Source of the DNA: Anaeroplasmataceae bacterium
Lineage (GTDB): Bacteria; Bacillota_I; Bacilli_A; Acholeplasmatales; Anaeroplasmataceae
Length of the DNA: 64,000 nucleotides
Direction of reading: 5' to 3'
NCBI GenBank assembly: GCA_020025015.1
Contig: JAHHSV010000001.1
Coordinates: 43,909 to 107,908 of the forward strand
The notes under the pieces are model-generated. The model was not told the DNA's origin, ran no database searches, and saw nothing but the letters and a program-made list of their open reading frames with translations. Of this stretch, positions 42,928-53,126 are shown piece after piece. Numbering within the stretch: position 1 is the first letter of the stretch; each line of letters starts with the position of its first letter. The position numbers were made by a program, and so were the translations under genes.

Positions 42928-45900
42928 ATGGATAATAGTAAACTGTTTTATAATGAACTGTTAAGGCTTAGAAATAGGCTTCGTAAGGAAAGCAAGGCTA
43001 AGGAAGAGCCTTTAATTTGTAGTGAGACTGATTTAACTAAGCTTAGTAAGGCTATGCCTACTAGTAAGGATGAATTATTAAATCTAATTAAGCTAGATAG
43101 TAGATATCTACCTTTTTTCTTAAATGAAATTAAAAGGTTAAAGGCTAATAGCGAAAATTTATTAGAGCTAACCCCAAAGACTACTGCAACCATGCGTGAG
43201 CTTAGCAAGAAGCTAGTTGATATTAATAAGCGTAATCGTATGCTATATTTACCTAAGCTTCCTAGTGCGGCTTTGGATTTAACTACGCTTTTAGAATATC
43301 CTCAGGATTTATTATTTAATAAAAAGACGATTAAAATAACTAATAGTAACCCATTAATTTATAAGACCTTAAATTCTATTTGCCGCGATGTTTTTAAGAA
43401 TTATCGTGATCGTGGTATGATGGATTTATATGTTGGCTATCCTTTTATTAAGGGTAAGATTAATGGTGATGATTTTTATATTCATGCGCCACTTGCCTTA
43501 TTTCCCATTAAGATTGAAAAGGAAATTGATTATATTACCCTAAAGCTTGATCAGTCTAAGGATGTAACCTATAATTCACATTTATTATTAGCTAATTATA
43601 AGTTTAAGGAGGTTAATCGTCCCTTACCTAATTTAATTATTGATAAGCTAGATAGCTCAACCTTTATGACGGATTTAATTGATTTTTATAGTGCGGAGGG
43701 TATTAATTTCTTTAGCCTCCATCGTGAGCTTAAGGAGTTTGTGCCTTTAAGAGATAATGAGCTTAAGTATTATAAGGAAGGCGATTTTAGCTTAGAGGGC
43801 TATGCAGTATTAGGACGTTTTTCTTCCTATTCAACAGTTATTCAAAGGGATTTTGAATTGATGCTATCAGAAAAGCGTTGTAATTCAATTCTTTTAAGCC
43901 TTTTAGATGACTATAAGGAAGAAGATAAGCCTAATAGTGTTAGTGAGGCTGATTTATCCTATGTTGGTGATTTAAATTCGAGCCAAGAGGGAGTAATTGA
44001 GGCTATTCATAAAAATAATGCGGTAGTAGTTGAGGGCCCACCAGGAACTGGTAAGAGTCAAACTATTACAAGCCTTGTTACTAATTATGTTTTGGCTAAT
44101 AAAAATGTTTTAATTGTTTCGGAAAAGAAGGCAGCCTTAGATGTTGTTTATTCGCGTTTAGGTGTCTTAAATAGATATGCAATGCAAATTGATGATATTA
44201 ATGATAAAAATAGCTTTTATACTAATTTAAATAATATGCTTCCTTTGGAGGCTAAGACTAATATTAATGAGGCAGATTTAACTCAAATTAATAAGGAAAT
44301 TGAGGGCTATATTAAGCGCTTTGATAATATCGAAAATGATTTTTACAAGGATACTAAAATAGGGGCTCCAATGAGCTTGTTATATAAAAAGACTAGATCC
44401 TATGATTTAAAGAGCCCTACTAGTAAGCAGGAATATGAGGTTTTAAATAGTATTATTGATTATAGTAGGTTTAGTGGCTTTAAATATCAGGATTTAATTA
44501 ATGCTAGCTTAAGCTTTAGTGATTTAGGTAAGCTTAATAAGCTAAAGCTTTATAAGAAATATGAGAATTCCTTTATTAGTCGCTTAAGGGAAAATTTAAC
44601 AACTATTGAAGAGATTGATTTAAGGGAAAATGCTAGGGTGATTTCTCATCAGCTTGAGGATTTTGAAGCCTTAAAGGGCTTGAAGAAGGTCTTTTTTAAG
44701 CATAGCCTAAAGAAGGGGATTAAATTATTTTTAAGAACCTATTTTAATAAGGAAAGCCAAAGTGTAAATTATATTTTAGAAAATGGTATTAACTTTCAGG
44801 AATTAAAGTTTTATCAGGAATTTATTGCGGCTTTAAATATTTTTAAGACGCTTAATAGCTTTGAAAAAATTTATTTAGAGGCTTTAATTGAGGTTTTAAC
44901 TAATTTGACGGATGATGATACCTTGGCTAATCAAAAGCTTTTAAATTTCTTATTATATAAGCTAATTGAAAAGTATGAACAAACGCATGCAGATACCTTA
45001 GCGGATATTAAGAATTTTAAGGAGCTTCAAAATAAGCTTGATGAGCTATTTAGTAAGAAAAAGTCAATTGTTAAGAGCTTGGTTTTAAATAGATTAATCG
45101 ATAGCGTTAAGACAAATATTTTAGATAGTGAAAGCTTTAATGAAATAAATCATAATATTAATGGTAGTAAGCGTAAATATAATATTAAGAGATTTATTAA
45201 TAAGTATTATGAGGAAATTATTGGTGGGGTTAAGATTTGGCTTATGACTCCTGAGGTTGTAAGTGAGGTCTTTACCTTATTTGGTAGTAGCTTTGATTTA
45301 GTTATCTTTGATGAGGCTTCCCAAATTTATATTGAAAAGAGCTTGCCAACTATTATGCGTGCTAAGAAATTAGTGGTTGCGGGTGATAGTAAGCAATTAA
45401 AGCCTTCAAGCCTAGGCTCTGGTCGTTTAGAGTATGATTTAGATGAATATACAGAGGATAATATTGCCTTAGAGGAAGAAAGTCTACTAGATTTAGCAAG
45501 GTATAAAATCCTACCACCGGTTATTTTAAATTTCCATTACCGTAGTAAGTATGAGGAATTAATTGCCTTTTCTAATTATGCCTTTTATGATGAGGATTTA
45601 TATATTTCACCTAATACGTCTGAAAATCAGGTTAAGCCAATTGAGGTTTATAAGCTTAATGATGGCTTATGGCAAAATAGAGAGAATAGAGCTGAGGCTT
45701 TAAAGGTTGTTTCCTTATTAAAGGCCTTCTTCAGCAAGCGAGCTAATAATGAGACAATTGGTGTTATTACCTTTAATAGCCAGCAGCGTGATTTAATCTT
45801 AGATTTAATTGATTTAGAGTGTGAGCGTGATAGTGAGTTTGCCGAAAGTGTTAAGGCAGAAACTAACCGTATTGAAAATGGTGAGGATATCGGCTTATTT

Positions 45901-46578
45901 GTTAAGAATATTGAAAATGTTCAGGGCGATGAGCGTGATGTTATTATGTTTTCAATTGGTTATGCTAAAAATGAGGATGGTAAGCTAATTCAAAACTTTG
46001 GTTGGTTAAATCAAAAGGGTGGCGAAAATCGTTTAAATGTTGCAATAACTAGAGCTAAGAAAAAGATTGTTATAGTAACCTCAATTAATCCATCAGATTT
46101 AAAGATGGAAAAGAATGCGAATAATGGTCCTAAGTTCTTAAAGAAGTATTTAGAGTATTGCTTCTTAGTTAGTAAAAATGAAACTAAAACAGCAAGAGAA
46201 ACCTTATATTCCTTACATCAGGGCTTAGAGATTGATAGAAGAACTGATGCGATTATTAAAGAGGTTTATCAGGAAATTAGACGTCATGGCTTTACGGTTT
46301 TAGCTAATGTTGGTATTGGTAAATATAGTATAGATTTAGCGGTTAAGCAGGATAATAGATATATTCTTGGTATTGAGTTTGATTTTAAGCTATTTAATCA
46401 GGGCTATAAGAGCCGTGAGCGTGATTATTTTAGACAAAAATATTTAGAGTCACGTGGCTGGCATGTTTATCGTGTTTGGTCAATGAATTGGTGGAAGTCT
46501 AAGGATGTAGAGATAGCAAGAATTATGGATACTATTTATGCCTTATGTCAAAATAACTTATATTTAATTGAGGAGTAA
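42928..46578 (+). CDS. DUF4011 SF1 helicase with C-terminal Vsr/DUF559-like nuclease domain (Hhe-like)
   Basis: 1216 residues from the ATG preceded by GGTGA; an earlier ATG (42916) has no ribosome site. The DUF4011 part (about 90-200) includes MRELSKKLVDINKRNRML. The helicase has Walker A GPPGTGKSQ (about 370), Walker B VIFDEASQ (about 792), GDSKQL, NFHYRSKYEEL, NVQGDERDVI and NVAITRAKKK. The last 110 residues carry IDLAV, GIEFDFK and SRGWHVYRVWSMNWW, a Vsr/DUF559-type nuclease pattern with the usual DG-x-x-YH replaced. This DUF4011-helicase-Vsr order is that of the single-gene phage-defence candidate Hhe, as I recall it. The product could also serve DNA repair. rmuC starts 1 bp later. Confidence 0.85.
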   Translation: MDNSKLFYNELLRLRNRLRKESKAKEEPLICSETDLTKLSKAMPTSKDELLNLIKLDSRYLPFFLNEIKRLKANSENLLELTPKTTATMRELSKKLVDINKRNRMLYLPKLPSAALDLTTLLEYPQDLLFNKKTIKITNSNPLIYKTLNSICRDVFKNYRDRGMMDLYVGYPFIKGKINGDDFYIHAPLALFPIKIEKEIDYITLKLDQSKDVTYNSHLLLANYKFKEVNRPLPNLIIDKLDSSTFMTDLIDFYSAEGINFFSLHRELKEFVPLRDNELKYYKEGDFSLEGYAVLGRFSSYSTVIQRDFELMLSEKRCNSILLSLLDDYKEEDKPNSVSEADLSYVGDLNSSQEGVIEAIHKNNAVVVEGPPGTGKSQTITSLVTNYVLANKNVLIVSEKKAALDVVYSRLGVLNRYAMQIDDINDKNSFYTNLNNMLPLEAKTNINEADLTQINKEIEGYIKRFDNIENDFYKDTKIGAPMSLLYKKTRSYDLKSPTSKQEYEVLNSIIDYSRFSGFKYQDLINASLSFSDLGKLNKLKLYKKYENSFISRLRENLTTIEEIDLRENARVISHQLEDFEALKGLKKVFFKHSLKKGIKLFLRTYFNKESQSVNYILENGINFQELKFYQEFIAALNIFKTLNSFEKIYLEALIEVLTNLTDDDTLANQKLLNFLLYKLIEKYEQTHADTLADIKNFKELQNKLDELFSKKKSIVKSLVLNRLIDSVKTNILDSESFNEINHNINGSKRKYNIKRFINKYYEEIIGGVKIWLMTPEVVSEVFTLFGSSFDLVIFDEASQIYIEKSLPTIMRAKKLVVAGDSKQLKPSSLGSGRLEYDLDEYTEDNIALEEESLLDLARYKILPPVILNFHYRSKYEELIAFSNYAFYDEDLYISPNTSENQVKPIEVYKLNDGLWQNRENRAEALKVVSLLKAFFSKRANNETIGVITFNSQQRDLILDLIDLECERDSEFAESVKAETNRIENGEDIGLFVKNIENVQGDERDVIMFSIGYAKNEDGKLIQNFGWLNQKGGENRLNVAITRAKKKIVIVTSINPSDLKMEKNANNGPKFLKKYLEYCFLVSKNETKTARETLYSLHQGLEIDRRTDAIIKEVYQEIRRHGFTVLANVGIGKYSIDLAVKQDNRYILGIEFDFKLFNQGYKSRERDYFRQKYLESRGWHVYRVWSMNWWKSKDVEIARIMDTIYALCQNNLYLIEE

Positions 46579-46579
46579 T

Positions 46580-47902
46580 ATGGAGATTTTAGTAATAGTA
46601 TTATTAGCCGTAATTTTAGCTGCTTTAATCGTTCTAATATTTTTAGCTATTAAAAATAGAAGGCTTAAGGACAGTGATATTAATTCAATTAAAGTAGCTA
46701 TTTTAAAGGAAATATCAAAGGAGCAAATTGAGAATGCTTTAATTAAATCAAATGCAGATGAAACTATGAAGCTAGTTAATAAATTTAATGATTTAGAAAA
46801 GAAACTATTAGAGCTTCTTAATGGCTTTAAGCTTGATCTAATGAAGGCCAGAAATGAGGATTCTGATCTTTTATATGGTAGGATTAAGGATATGACTAAT
46901 TCCTTTACCTTGGTTAAGGAGACTCTTATTAAGGAATTATCTGAAACAAGAAAGAATGTTAATGATGAGCTTAATAAAAAGATTATAGAAATCAATAAAT
47001 TTATGGTTGAATTTAGTGATAAGACGATGAAATTTTTAGAGGATAAGATTAATCATTTAAATGATACGGTTAAGGGTAAGCTAGATGAGGGCTTTAAGAA
47101 AACTAATGAATCCTTTATGAAGATGATTGAATCCATTAATTTAATTAATGAAGCACAAAAGAACATTCAAAGCGTTCAAAAGGATATTACCTCCTTACAA
47201 AATGTTTTGACGGATAAAAAGTCACGTGGAACCTTTGGTGAGGTTCAGCTTAATACGATTTTATATAATGTCTTTGGGGAATTTAGTAAGAATTCACCTT
47301 ATGAATTACAATATCAATTTAAGGATGATTTAAATAGTGTTAAGGCTGATGCGGTAATTAAGTGTCCAGAGCCAGTTGGCTTATTAGCAATTGATTCAAA
47401 ATTCCCATTAGAAAATTATAAGAATATGCTTAATGCTAATAGTGAGGTCGAAAAGCTTAAATATAGTAAGCTTTTTGATAGTGATTGTAAGAAGCATATT
47501 GAGGCGATTAGTAGTAAATATATAATTCCTGGGGTAACCTCAAATCAAGCGATTATGTTTTTACCAAGTGAAGCAATTTTTGCTGAAATTAACGCAAATC
47601 ACTATAATATTATAAATTATGCTCAAACTAAAAATGTTTGGTTGACATCGCCAACTACCCTAATGGCCTTTTTAACGACTATTGCCACCCTATTACAAAA
47701 TATTAAGTATTCTAAGAATATATTAGTAATTAGGGATAATATTACGAAGCTGGCTGCAGAGTTCAACCGCTATAAGGAGCGTTGGGAGAGCTTGCAGGGT
47801 CACATTAATCAGGTTAGTAAGGATGTTCATGAAATTAATATAACAACTAATAAAATAACAAATAAGTTTTCGGAGATTACCGCTAGTAAGCAAATCGAAT
47901 AA
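46580..47902 (+). CDS. rmuC: RmuC family DNA recombination protein
   Basis: 440 residues from the ATG after AGGAG. One N-terminal TM helix (3-22), a long coiled coil (about 30-215), then the RmuC domain with GTFGEVQLNTIL, VKADAVIKCPEPVGLLAIDSKFP (Asp and Asp-x-Lys of a PD-(D/E)XK-like core) and a terminal helix bundle. RmuC restrains inverted-repeat rearrangement and is linked to phage or plasmid restriction in some hosts. It lies 1 bp after the helicase-nuclease gene, so the two are made together. Confidence 0.9.
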   Translation: MEILVIVLLAVILAALIVLIFLAIKNRRLKDSDINSIKVAILKEISKEQIENALIKSNADETMKLVNKFNDLEKKLLELLNGFKLDLMKARNEDSDLLYGRIKDMTNSFTLVKETLIKELSETRKNVNDELNKKIIEINKFMVEFSDKTMKFLEDKINHLNDTVKGKLDEGFKKTNESFMKMIESINLINEAQKNIQSVQKDITSLQNVLTDKKSRGTFGEVQLNTILYNVFGEFSKNSPYELQYQFKDDLNSVKADAVIKCPEPVGLLAIDSKFPLENYKNMLNANSEVEKLKYSKLFDSDCKKHIEAISSKYIIPGVTSNQAIMFLPSEAIFAEINANHYNIINYAQTKNVWLTSPTTLMAFLTTIATLLQNIKYSKNILVIRDNITKLAAEFNRYKERWESLQGHINQVSKDVHEINITTNKITNKFSEITASKQIE

Positions 47903-47910
47903 ATTTTATA

Positions 47911-47937
47911 AAGAGGGAAGAAAACTTCCCTTTTATT
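47911..47937 (+). terminator. rmuC terminator
   Basis: GGGAAG-AAAA-CTTCCC followed by TTTTATT. Confidence 0.75.
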
Positions 47938-47938
47938 A

Positions 47939-47947
47939 TGCTATAAT
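47939..47947 (+). promoter_or_regulatory. Extended -10 promoter of the ABC exporter gene
   Basis: TGC-TATAAT directly after the preceding terminator, only about 23 bp before the start codon, giving a very short leader. Confidence 0.55.
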
Positions 47948-47969
47948 GATTAATCGAGGAGTTGATATT

Positions 47970-49706
47970 ATGATGAAAAGATTTATAAGCTACTATAAGC
48001 CTTATAAGGGAATGTTTTTCTTAGATATGCTAGCAAGCTTCTTTATTTCTGCAATTGCAATGGCATATCCAATAATGACTCGTACTATGTTAAATGACTT
48101 TTTTCCTAATAAGAATATTAGAATGATTGTTATTTTTGGTATATCCCTATTACTATTATATATAGTTAGAAGCTTTTTAAAATATTTTGTTCAGTATTAT
48201 GGTCACGTTGTAGGTGTTCATATGCAAGGTGATATGCGTCGTGATATGTTTAATAAAATTGAGGATTTACCATTCTCTTATTTTGATACCCATGAAACTG
48301 GTAAAATCATGTCACGTATGATTAATGATTTACAGCAGGTATCTGAGCTTGCTCATCATGGACCTGAGAATTTCTTTATTTCTGGTTTAATGATAGTAGG
48401 ATCATTTGTTTATTTATGTACGATTAATTGGGTTTTAACTCTTATTATCTTTGCTTGTATTCCTTTCTTAATTCTGGTTAGTGCCATTTTAAAGAAGAAG
48501 ATGAATTTAGCCTTTAGTGAAACGAGAAAGGAAATTGCGGTTGTAAATGCTAATTTAGAATCTTCAATTACAGGAATTCGTGTTACTAAGGCATTTGGTA
48601 ATAAAAAGGAAGAGTCAAGAAAGTTTGAAGAGGGTAATAAAAAATTTATTGAAGCCAGAGCTAAGGCCTATCGTAGAATGGGTGAATTCTTTGCTTCAAC
48701 AACCTTTGTTACAGATATCTTTAATGTTATCGTTTTAATTGCTGGTGGTATTTTTATGATTCAGGGTAAGATTGATTTTGCTGATTATTCAACCTTCATC
48801 ATTTCAGTTAACCTATTTATTAATCCACTTACAACCCTAATTAACTTTATTGAAACCTTCCAGGATGGTGTTACAGGCTTTAAACGTTTTACGGAAATTA
48901 TGGAATTACCTAGTGAGGATGATGCTAAGGATGCAGTTCAGATTGATAGGCTTCAGGGTGATATTAAGTTTAAGAATGTAAGCTTTAAGTATAATGAAGG
49001 TGGTAATATCTTAAATAATTTTTCCTTACATATTAAAAAGGGGCATAAGATTGCCTTAGTTGGACCTAGTGGTGGTGGTAAGACAACCATTTGCCATTTA
49101 ATACCTCATTTCTATACCATCTTAGCTGGTGAAATTTTACTTGATGATATTAATCTTAATAAGCTATCAAATAAGGATATAAGAAAAAATGTTGGTATTG
49201 TACAGCAGGATGTTTTCTTATTTAATGGTACTATTTTCGATAATGTTAAATATGGAAGATTAGATGCAACAGATGAGGAAGTAATTGAAGCGTGTAAGAA
49301 GGCAAGAATCCATGATGATGTTATGAAGATGGAAAATGGCTATGAAACAATTATTGGTGAGCGTGGTGTTAAGCTAAGTGGTGGCCAAAAGCAACGTATT
49401 TCGATTGCGAGAATCTTTTTAAAGAATCCATCTATTATAATTTTAGATGAGGCAACTAGTGCTTTAGATAATACTACTGAGCTATTAATTGAATCAGCCC
49501 TAGATGAATTGGCTAGGGGAAGAACCTCTATAGTAGTAGCTCATAGGCTATCAACTATCTTTAATTCTGATTTAATTTGTGTTATTGATGAGGGAAAATT
49601 AATTGAAAGTGGCAATCATGAGGAATTATTAAGCCATAATGGGGTTTATGCAAGATTATATGAGGCAACCATTAAGCAGCGTCCAATTGAAAATTTTGCT
49701 GAGTAA
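47970..49706 (+). CDS. ABC transporter, fused permease and ATPase (type IV exporter)
   Basis: 578 residues from the ATG after GAGGAG; the eight upstream codons in the frame include the promoter and are excluded. Six TM helices lie in residues 1-310, with the ATPase in 340-578: Walker A GPSGGGKTT, Q-loop GIVQQDVF, signature LSGGQKQR, Walker B IIILDEATSALD, H-loop VVAHRLS. It is a half-transporter without a partner gene, so probably a homodimer exporting lipid, peptide or drug. It has its own promoter and terminator. Confidence 0.92.
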   Translation: MMKRFISYYKPYKGMFFLDMLASFFISAIAMAYPIMTRTMLNDFFPNKNIRMIVIFGISLLLLYIVRSFLKYFVQYYGHVVGVHMQGDMRRDMFNKIEDLPFSYFDTHETGKIMSRMINDLQQVSELAHHGPENFFISGLMIVGSFVYLCTINWVLTLIIFACIPFLILVSAILKKKMNLAFSETRKEIAVVNANLESSITGIRVTKAFGNKKEESRKFEEGNKKFIEARAKAYRRMGEFFASTTFVTDIFNVIVLIAGGIFMIQGKIDFADYSTFIISVNLFINPLTTLINFIETFQDGVTGFKRFTEIMELPSEDDAKDAVQIDRLQGDIKFKNVSFKYNEGGNILNNFSLHIKKGHKIALVGPSGGGKTTICHLIPHFYTILAGEILLDDINLNKLSNKDIRKNVGIVQQDVFLFNGTIFDNVKYGRLDATDEEVIEACKKARIHDDVMKMENGYETIIGERGVKLSGGQKQRISIARIFLKNPSIIILDEATSALDNTTELLIESALDELARGRTSIVVAHRLSTIFNSDLICVIDEGKLIESGNHEELLSHNGVYARLYEATIKQRPIENFAE

Positions 49707-49721
49707 TAACTATATTTATAT

Positions 49722-49755
49722 AAGAGAAGCAAAAAAGCTTCTCTTTTTTTTATAT
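49722..49755 (+). terminator. Terminator after the ABC exporter
   Basis: AAGAGAAGC-AAAAAA-GCTTCTCTT stem-loop followed by a long T-rich run. Confidence 0.85.
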
Positions 49756-49876
49756 TTTTTTCTTTCCAAGGGCAAGGCATTTAAGTCTAAAAATAGAATT
49801 TTTTGATGGGCGGTTTTATAAGCTATAGAGCCAAAAATGGGCTTTTTTAAAAAAGTAAAAATGTTTGAAAAAACTC

Positions 49877-49905
49877 TTGAATTATACTTGCGGTTATAGT
49901 ATAAT
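49877..49905 (+). promoter_or_regulatory. Promoter of the S10-spc ribosomal operon
   Basis: TTGAAT (49877-49882), 17 bp, TATAAT (49900-49905). A small terminator-like hairpin (AGCC/GGCT plus T-run, near 49829-49853) upstream insulates it. It is the only good promoter before rpsJ. Confidence 0.75.
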
Positions 49906-49911
49906 TATAGA

Positions 49912-50043
49912 GCTTTCGGGCAAAAATATATGGCTGTGAAGTGGAAGGTTGTTGATACGCTGAGGAGCGTTGTCATACAGCGTATTGAGTTTTTCCATGG
50001 AGCAAGTCCCTATCAAGAATAAGGGCGAAAGGAGTAATTAAAA
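49912..50043 (+). promoter_or_regulatory. Structured leader of the S10 operon
   Basis: About 130 bases of untranslated leader. GTGGAA (49941-49946) pairs with TTCCAT (49993-49998), and inside it ATACGCTG (49955-49962) pairs perfectly with CAGCGTAT (49978-49985), exposing a loop with AGGAGCG. A second hairpin (CCCTAT with ATAAGGG, about 50008-50024) sits just before the ribosome site GAAAGGAG. The shape fits autogenous control by a ribosomal protein, as known for E. coli S10 leaders through L4, though the sequence is not a class I recognise. Confidence 0.5.
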
Positions 50044-50352
50044 ATGGCAAAAGAAAAGATTAAAATTCGTTTAAAGTCTTATGATCACAGATTATTAGAC
50101 CAATCAGCAAAGAAAATTGTTGATAGCGTTAAGAAGACAGGTTCTGAGGTTAACGGTCCAATTCCATTACCTACAGAAAAGGAAATCTTCACAATCTTAC
50201 GTTCACCACACGTTAACAAAGATTCTCGTGAACAATTCGAACGTAGAACTCATAAGAGATTAATCGAAATTGTGAATCCAACTTCACAAACAATCGATGC
50301 TTTAATGCATATCGAATTACCTTCAGGTATCGACATCGTATTAAAGAAGTAA
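50044..50352 (+). CDS. rpsJ: 30S ribosomal protein S10
   Basis: 102 residues, normal length. [21 protein letters not shown] and [29 protein letters not shown] are typical. S10 also takes part in Nus-mediated antitermination. It is the first gene of the ribosomal cluster; rpsL-rpsG-fusA-tuf, often just upstream, are not in the window. Confidence 0.97.
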   Translation: MAKEKIKIRLKSYDHRLLDQSAKKIVDSVKKTGSEVNGPIPLPTEKEIFTILRSPHVNKDSREQFERRTHKRLIEIVNPTSQTIDALMHIELPSGIDIVLKK

Positions 50353-50389
50353 TTAAGAAAAACAAAATTTACAGAAAGAGGTCAATTCA

Positions 50390-51031
50390 ATGGCAAAAGG
50401 AATCTTAGGTAGAAAATTGGGCATGACTCAAATTTTCGACGCAGCTGGAAATTTAATTCCAGTAACAATCATTGATGCTACTCCAAACGTTGTTCTTCAA
50501 CAAAAGACAGTTGAAAACGATGGTTATGTAGCATGTCAACTTGGTTATGAAGATAAGCGTGAATCATTAAGTAACAATCCTGAAAAGGGTCACGCTAAAA
50601 AAGCTAACACTGCTCCTAAGCGCTTCGTAAGAGAAATTCGTTTCTCAGATGGACGCGAGAACGAGTTAGTATCTTATAATGTAGGCCAAGAAATCAAGTG
50701 TGATATATTCGCAGCTGGCGATATTATCGATGTAACTGGTACATCTAAAGGTAAAGGATTTGCTGGTACAATCAAGAGATATAATCACCACAGTTTAAGA
50801 ATGAGCCATGGTACATCAGCATGTCACCGTATCGTTGGTTCAATGGGTCCTATTACAGGTAACTTAAAAGGTAAGAAAATGCCTGGTCATATGGGACATG
50901 ACAGAGTAACATTACAAAATTTAGTTGTAGCTGCTGTAGATACAGAACGTAACCTAATCTTAGTACGTGGTAATGTACCAGGTCCTAAAAAGGGTTTAGT
51001 AGTTATCAAATCAGCTTGCAAAGCTAATTAA
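50390..51031 (+). CDS. rplC: 50S ribosomal protein L3
   Basis: 213 residues. It starts [16 protein letters not shown]; the central [14 protein letters not shown] and [20 protein letters not shown] extension reaches the peptidyl transferase centre. A gap of 37 bp from rpsJ holds its AGAGG ribosome site. Confidence 0.97.
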   Translation: MAKGILGRKLGMTQIFDAAGNLIPVTIIDATPNVVLQQKTVENDGYVACQLGYEDKRESLSNNPEKGHAKKANTAPKRFVREIRFSDGRENELVSYNVGQEIKCDIFAAGDIIDVTGTSKGKGFAGTIKRYNHHSLRMSHGTSACHRIVGSMGPITGNLKGKKMPGHMGHDRVTLQNLVVAAVDTERNLILVRGNVPGPKKGLVVIKSACKAN

Positions 51032-51050
51032 TTAGGAAAGGAGATTTATC

Positions 51051-51680
51051 ATGCCAGTTATCGCATTATTAAATCAGGCCGGAGAAAAAGTTTCAGACTT
51101 AAATTTAAATGAAGAAATCTTCGGTATTGAACCTAATAGACAAGTTGTTTACGATGTAGTAAATTGCCAACGCGCAGCTATGCGTCAAGGAACTCATGAC
51201 GTTAAGAATCGTACAGAAGTACGTGGCGGTGGTAGAAAGCCTTGGAGACAAAAGGGTACAGGACGTGCTCGTCAAGGATCAATCCGTGCTCCTCAATGGA
51301 AGGGCGGCGGTGTTGTATTCGGACCTACACCAAGAAGCTATGCTTTCAAGTTAAACAAGAAAGTAAAACAATTAGGTTTTAAATCAGCTTTATCATTTAA
51401 AGTTCAAAATGAAAAGTTCATTGCAGTAGATACATTCGTATTCGATGCAAATAAGACAAAGAATTTCAAGGAATTCTTATCAAACGTAAAAGCAGAAGGT
51501 AAGACAATCGTTTTATGTTCAAGAGAAGAATTAACAGAGAATGCTATTAATTCAGCTCGTAATATCGAAAACGTATTCTTAACTCCTTGTGACAACGTAT
51601 CTGTTTATGAGCTATTATGCTTCGATAAGGTAGTTGCTACTAAGGCTGCTGTAGAATATTATGAGGAGGTTTTGAAGTAA
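51051..51680 (+). CDS. rplD: 50S ribosomal protein L4
   Basis: 209 residues. The tunnel-lining loop contains [19 protein letters not shown], followed by [13 protein letters not shown]. In enterobacteria L4 represses its own operon; the leader upstream of rpsJ would be the place for such control here. Confidence 0.97.
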   Translation: MPVIALLNQAGEKVSDLNLNEEIFGIEPNRQVVYDVVNCQRAAMRQGTHDVKNRTEVRGGGRKPWRQKGTGRARQGSIRAPQWKGGGVVFGPTPRSYAFKLNKKVKQLGFKSALSFKVQNEKFIAVDTFVFDANKTKNFKEFLSNVKAEGKTIVLCSREELTENAINSARNIENVFLTPCDNVSVYELLCFDKVVATKAAVEYYEEVLK

Positions 51681-51681
51681 T

Positions 51682-51966
51682 ATGGAATCAAGAGATATTA
51701 TTCAAGCACCTATTATCACTGAGAAAAGTATGAAGTTAAAAGAAGAATTCAACAAATATACATTCAAGGTTGCTAAATCAGCTAATAAGATTCAAATCAA
51801 GAATGCAGTTGAAGAAATCTTCAAGGTTAAAGTATTAAGTGTTGCTACAATCAATGTTTTACCTAAGCGTAAACGTGTTGGCCAACATGTAGGCTATACT
51901 GCAGCTTATAAGAAAGCTATTTGCAAGTTAGCTGATGGTCAAAAGATTGAAGCATTCGAAATTTAA
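51682..51966 (+). CDS. rplW: 50S ribosomal protein L23
   Basis: 94 residues: [17 protein letters not shown] at the start, [21 protein letters not shown] in the core. It sits at the tunnel exit and docks trigger factor and SRP. Spacer to rplD is 1 bp. Confidence 0.96.
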   Translation: MESRDIIQAPIITEKSMKLKEEFNKYTFKVAKSANKIQIKNAVEEIFKVKVLSVATINVLPKRKRVGQHVGYTAAYKKAICKLADGQKIEAFEI

Positions 51967-51982
51967 TTAGGAGGGAATAGAA

Positions 51983-52816
51983 ATGGCAGTTAGATATTAT
52001 AAACCAACTACAAATGCTAGACGTAATATGAGCGTTTCAACATTTGAAGAGATTACATGCTCAACTCCTGAAAAATCACTATTAGCTCCTCTAAATAAGA
52101 ATGCTGGTCGTAACAATTCAGGTAAAATCACAGTTCGTCATCAAGGCGGCGGTGTTAAGAGAAAATATCGTATCATCGATTTCAAGCGTAACAAGTTCAA
52201 CATTCCAGGAAAAGTTGCAACAATCGAATACGATCCAAACCGTAGCGCATATATCGCATTAGTTGTATATGCTGACGGTGAAAAGCGTTATATGTTAGCT
52301 CCTCAAGGTTTAACTGTTGGTCAAACAGTTATGTCTGGTGAGAATGCTGATATTAAGGTAGGTAACGCATTACCATTAGGAAACATCCCAGTAGGTGCTT
52401 TCATCCATAATATCGAATTACATCCAGGTAAGGGTGGACAATTAATTCGTTCAGCTGGTACATCAGCTCAAATTTTGGGCCGTGAAGGTAATTATGTATT
52501 AATCCGTTTAGTATCAGGCGAGGTTAGAAAGATTTTAGCAGCTTGTATGGCTACAATCGGTGAAGTAGGTAACGAAACACATGAATTAGTAACAATCGGT
52601 AAAGCTGGTCGTGCTCGCAAGATGGGTAAGCGTCCTGAAGTACGTGGTTCTGTTATGAACCCTAACGATCACCCTCATGGTGGTGGTGAAGGTAAGTGTC
52701 CAGTAGGTCGTCCTTCTCCAGTTACTCCTTGGGGTAAACCTGCTTTAGGTTTAAAGACTCGTAGAAATAAAAAAGCATCTTCTAAGTTAATTATCCGTAG
52801 AAGAAATGACAAATAA
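51983..52816 (+). CDS. rplB: 50S ribosomal protein L2
   Basis: 277 residues. It contains [22 protein letters not shown] and the peptidyl-transferase loop [19 protein letters not shown] with the conserved His. The C-terminal RRRNDK tail is basic. Full length and intact. Confidence 0.98.
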   Translation: MAVRYYKPTTNARRNMSVSTFEEITCSTPEKSLLAPLNKNAGRNNSGKITVRHQGGGVKRKYRIIDFKRNKFNIPGKVATIEYDPNRSAYIALVVYADGEKRYMLAPQGLTVGQTVMSGENADIKVGNALPLGNIPVGAFIHNIELHPGKGGQLIRSAGTSAQILGREGNYVLIRLVSGEVRKILAACMATIGEVGNETHELVTIGKAGRARKMGKRPEVRGSVMNPNDHPHGGGEGKCPVGRPSPVTPWGKPALGLKTRRNKKASSKLIIRRRNDK

Positions 52817-52834
52817 AGGTAGGAGGAAATATTA

Positions 52835-53113
52835 ATGGCTCGTTCAATTAAAAAAGGTCCTTTCTGCGATGACCACTTAATGAAGAAAGTGGAAGAACAA
52901 AAAGAGACTGGAAGCAAGAAAGTTATTCAAACATGGTCACGTAGATCAACAATTTTCCCTGCATTTGTTGGTCACACAATCGCTGTTTACAATGGTCGTG
53001 AGCATGTTCCTGTATATGTTACAGAGGATATGGTTGGTCACAAGTTAGGCGAATTCGCTCCAACTAGAACATACCATGGTCACGGTGATGACAAGAAAGC
53101 AGCTAAGAAGTAA
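52835..53113 (+). CDS. rpsS: 30S ribosomal protein S19
   Basis: 92 residues: [18 protein letters not shown] at the start and [26 protein letters not shown] in the core, both standard. It contacts S13 in the head of the small subunit. Confidence 0.97.
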   Translation: MARSIKKGPFCDDHLMKKVEEQKETGSKKVIQTWSRRSTIFPAFVGHTIAVYNGREHVPVYVTEDMVGHKLGEFAPTRTYHGHGDDKKAAKK

Positions 53114-53126
53114 TAGGAGGAATAGT

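Noticed and set aside
46564-46995. 143-codon minus-strand frame opposite rmuC
   Set aside because: It mirrors the coiled-coil coding part of rmuC, has no ribosome site, and its Leu/Ser-rich sequence is what the reverse of such DNA gives. The same holds for other long opposite frames, for example in secY, yidC, dnaX and adk.
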